Shown piece after piece: positions 5,511 through 7,520 of a stretch of DNA of 7,520 bases. Positions within the stretch are counted from its first letter, which is position 1. Each line of letters opens with the position of its first letter. The position numbers and the translations under genes are program-made. The notes below the pieces were generated by a model. The model saw only the letters and a program-made list of their open reading frames with translations. It ran no database searches and was not told where the DNA came from. Source of the DNA: Rhodospirillales bacterium (GTDB lineage: Bacteria; Pseudomonadota; Gammaproteobacteria; Steroidobacterales; Rariloculaceae); assembly GCA_024640665.1 (NCBI GenBank), contig JAHEEO010000150.1, positions 1 to 7,520 on the forward strand, read 5' to 3'.

Positions 5511-7520
5511 ATGAGCGAGCTTAACGACAATGAGCACAATCCGCTGCTCGACAACGATGCGCTACCGCGTTACAGCGATGTGCGCCCTGAACATATCGAA
5601 CCGGCTGTAGGGCAAGTCCTCGCCAAACAAAGGGAGCGTATTGCAGAGCTGGAAATTATCGACAATCCAGACATAGCGTGGCTCGAAGCCCTTGAAATGG
5701 TCTATGAGGCTGTCAATCGCGTATGGAGTCCAGTCTCCCATCTAAACTCGGTTAAATCTTCACCGGAACTGCGCGAAGCATATAATGCCTGCATTCCACT
5801 GATTACCGAGTTTTATACCGATCTCGGGCAGAATCGCGCACTGTATGAACAGTTCTTAGCGCTGCAAAAATCCCTGCCGAATACCGACACCACAGTGGCA
5901 CAAATCATTCGTTTGGGTATTCGCGACTTTGAACTGGCGGGTGTTGCCCTCGAGGGCGAACCCCGCCAACGCTACAAAGACGTTATGCAGGGAATCGCCG
6001 CGTTTCAGGCAACATTCGAGCAGAATTTGATGGATGCGACTGACGCCTTTTCTTATCAAACAGAAGACCGGGCTGTTTTGGCCGGTATTCCAGCCGACTT
6101 TGTCGAACGTGCTGCATCTCTGGCGCGCGAGAAAAACCTCGATGGCTGGTTGTTTCTACTCAACCCGCCTACGTATTCAGCAATCATGAGCCATGCCGAC
6201 AACCGCGAAATTCGCGAGGCCTTTTATGCGGCATGGAATACCCGCGCATCCGATCAGGGGCCACACGCCGGCCAATGGGATAACGGCCCGCTCATCGAAG
6301 AAATTCTCGCTCTGCGCAATGAAGCCGCCGGAATTCTCGGCTTCAGCTCCTACGCCGAACAATCAGTCGAAACGAAGATGGCTTCTTCGGTCGACGAAGT
6401 CGTGGAGTTTCTAAGAGATCTCGCAGCACGCAGCAAGAAAATGGCCAAGCAAGAACTTGCTCAACTGCAAGAGCTAGCCGACCAGCCACTAGAACCCTGG
6501 GATATAGGCTATTACTCCGAAAAACTGAAGCAGCGCGATTTGCAGCTTTCCGAAGAAGCGCTGCGGCCGTTTTTTCCAATCGATTCTGTGCTCAACGGAT
6601 TGTTCAATCTTGCAAAAACGCTCTTTGGCATTAGCCTCGAGGAAGTGCCATTTCCCCAGCGCTGGCATGAAACCGTGCGTTACTTTGTATTGCGCGACAA
6701 ATCTGGCGCTGAAGTGGGTGGCCTGTTAACTGACTTCTTTGCGCGCCCAAACAAGCGCGGCGGCGCATGGATGGACGTCTGTCGCAATAACGCAAGCATG
6801 GGAGATATTAGCCAACGGCCAGTTGCTCAATTGGTCTGTAATTGCAACAGCCCCAGTAACGAAACGCCATCGTTGCTGACGCACAGCGACGTGGTTACGT
6901 TATTTCACGAATTCGGCCACGCGATCCACCATTTGCTCACAGAGGTGCCTTACCCCTCGCTCGCAGGCATCAATGGGGTTGCTTGGGATGCCGTAGAGCT
7001 GCCCAGCCAGTTCCTCGAAAACTATGCATTCGAACCCGATGTTCTCAGCCAAATTGCCAAACACTACAAGACAGGTGAAACGCTGTCGGCGCAGAAAATG
7101 CAGACCTTGCAGAAATCACGAACGTTTCTTGCCGGAATGGGCATGGTGCGGCAACTCGAATTTGCGTTATTCGACTTTCTTCTGCACACGCGGCGAGACA
7201 AGACCAACCTGGATAAGGTGCGCGAGTTGATCGACGATGTGCGCCGAGAAGTGGCGGTCATAATGCCGCCCAACTACAACCGTTTCGCCAACAGCTTTTC
7301 GCACATATTTGCAGGCGGTTATGCCGCTGGCTACTACAGTTACAAATGGGCGGAAGTTCTGGCGGCGGATTCCTTCGCTGCTTTCCAGGAAGCAGGCGTG
7401 TTCGACCAATCTATAGCGCAGAGATTTCGCGAATCCATCCTCGCCGTCGGCGGCAGCCGAGATGCCATCGATGCTTTCATCAGTTTCCGTGGCCGCGCGC
7501 CGAAACTCGACGCATTGCTG
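5511..7520 (+). CDS. prlC: Oligopeptidase A (M3 zinc metallopeptidase), 3' partial
   Basis: PrlC/OpdA is a cytosolic zinc endopeptidase that degrades short peptides, including cleaved signal peptides. The frame is open for 670 codons from ATG 5511 to the right edge with no internal stop. The last residues, GRAPKLDALL, align with the E. coli C-terminus, so only about seven codons are missing. The N-terminus (NPLL, then RPEHIEPAV) matches OpdA after an eight-residue extension. Typical stretches follow: SPVSHLNSVKSSPELREAY, TRASDQGPHAGKWD-like, WDIGYYSEK and FARPNKRGGAWMD. The zinc site is HEFGH (His466, Glu467, His470) with the third ligand Glu496 in WDAVELPSQ. The tyrosine-rich AGGYAAGYYSY loop (602-611) holds the residues that stabilise the transition state. 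FSHIFAGG fits OpdA better than Dcp. No strong Shine-Dalgarno sequence precedes the ATG, but no other in-frame start is nearby. Divergent from gor. Confidence 0.97.
   Translation, partial: MSELNDNEHNPLLDNDALPRYSDVRPEHIEPAVGQVLAKQRERIAELEIIDNPDIAWLEALEMVYEAVNRVWSPVSHLNSVKSSPELREAYNACIPLITEFYTDLGQNRALYEQFLALQKSLPNTDTTVAQIIRLGIRDFELAGVALEGEPRQRYKDVMQGIAAFQATFEQNLMDATDAFSYQTEDRAVLAGIPADFVERAASLAREKNLDGWLFLLNPPTYSAIMSHADNREIREAFYAAWNTRASDQGPHAGQWDNGPLIEEILALRNEAAGILGFSSYAEQSVETKMASSVDEVVEFLRDLAARSKKMAKQELAQLQELADQPLEPWDIGYYSEKLKQRDLQLSEEALRPFFPIDSVLNGLFNLAKTLFGISLEEVPFPQRWHETVRYFVLRDKSGAEVGGLLTDFFARPNKRGGAWMDVCRNNASMGDISQRPVAQLVCNCNSPSNETPSLLTHSDVVTLFHEFGHAIHHLLTEVPYPSLAGINGVAWDAVELPSQFLENYAFEPDVLSQIAKHYKTGETLSAQKMQTLQKSRTFLAGMGMVRQLEFALFDFLLHTRRDKTNLDKVRELIDDVRREVAVIMPPNYNRFANSFSHIFAGGYAAGYYSYKWAEVLAADSFAAFQEAGVFDQSIAQRFRESILAVGGSRDAIDAFISFRGRAPKLDALL

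Noticed and set aside
6177..6579. Short open frames on both strands inside prlC
   Set aside because: All sit within the continuous oligopeptidase A frame, which shows an uninterrupted family match across this stretch.
1..7520. Search for tRNA, rRNA, CRISPR arrays, IS ends or long direct repeats
   Set aside because: No cloverleaf-like or rRNA-like stretch, no regularly spaced repeats and no transposase or long terminal inverted repeats were seen by eye; nearly all of the sequence is coding.

Overview
The window looks like a piece of a gammaproteobacterial chromosome carrying five recognisable protein genes. Gor, PrlC, AroE and Tag all read as close relatives of the enterobacterial proteins. 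The short DUF3379-like fragment belongs to a family I know mainly from Gammaproteobacteria. The plant-type subtilase suggests a free-living, probably marine or soil heterotroph rather than an enteric species; that point is inference. No RNA genes, insertion sequences, CRISPR arrays or phage genes were seen.

Layout, left to right: (1) a large secreted-type subtilisin-like protease on the + strand, cut at its 5' end by the window edge just before the catalytic His. (2) Converging with it across a short gap, tag (3-methyladenine DNA glycosylase I) on the - strand. (3) Immediately upstream of tag on the same strand, the C-terminal part of a DUF3379-like protein whose N-terminal part is missing because aroE lies there. 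(4) aroE (shikimate dehydrogenase) on the + strand, with no good ribosome binding site of its own but a short out-of-frame ORF with a plausible one overlapping its start. (5) gor (glutathione reductase) on the - strand, tail to tail with aroE; the two stop codons overlap. (6) prlC/opdA (oligopeptidase A) on the + strand, divergent from gor across a compact intergenic region and cut at the right edge only a few codons before its expected end.

The genes are mostly independent housekeeping or stress functions: aromatic biosynthesis (aroE), thiol redox balance (gor), cytosolic peptide turnover (prlC), alkylation repair (tag) and extracellular proteolysis (subtilase). The divergent gor/prlC pair recalls the E. 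coli locus, where rlmJ sits between them. I found no convincing new defence or metabolic system. The points most worth a second look are the amputated DUF3379-like gene between tag and aroE, the possible leader ORF over the aroE start, and the plant-like architecture of the subtilase.
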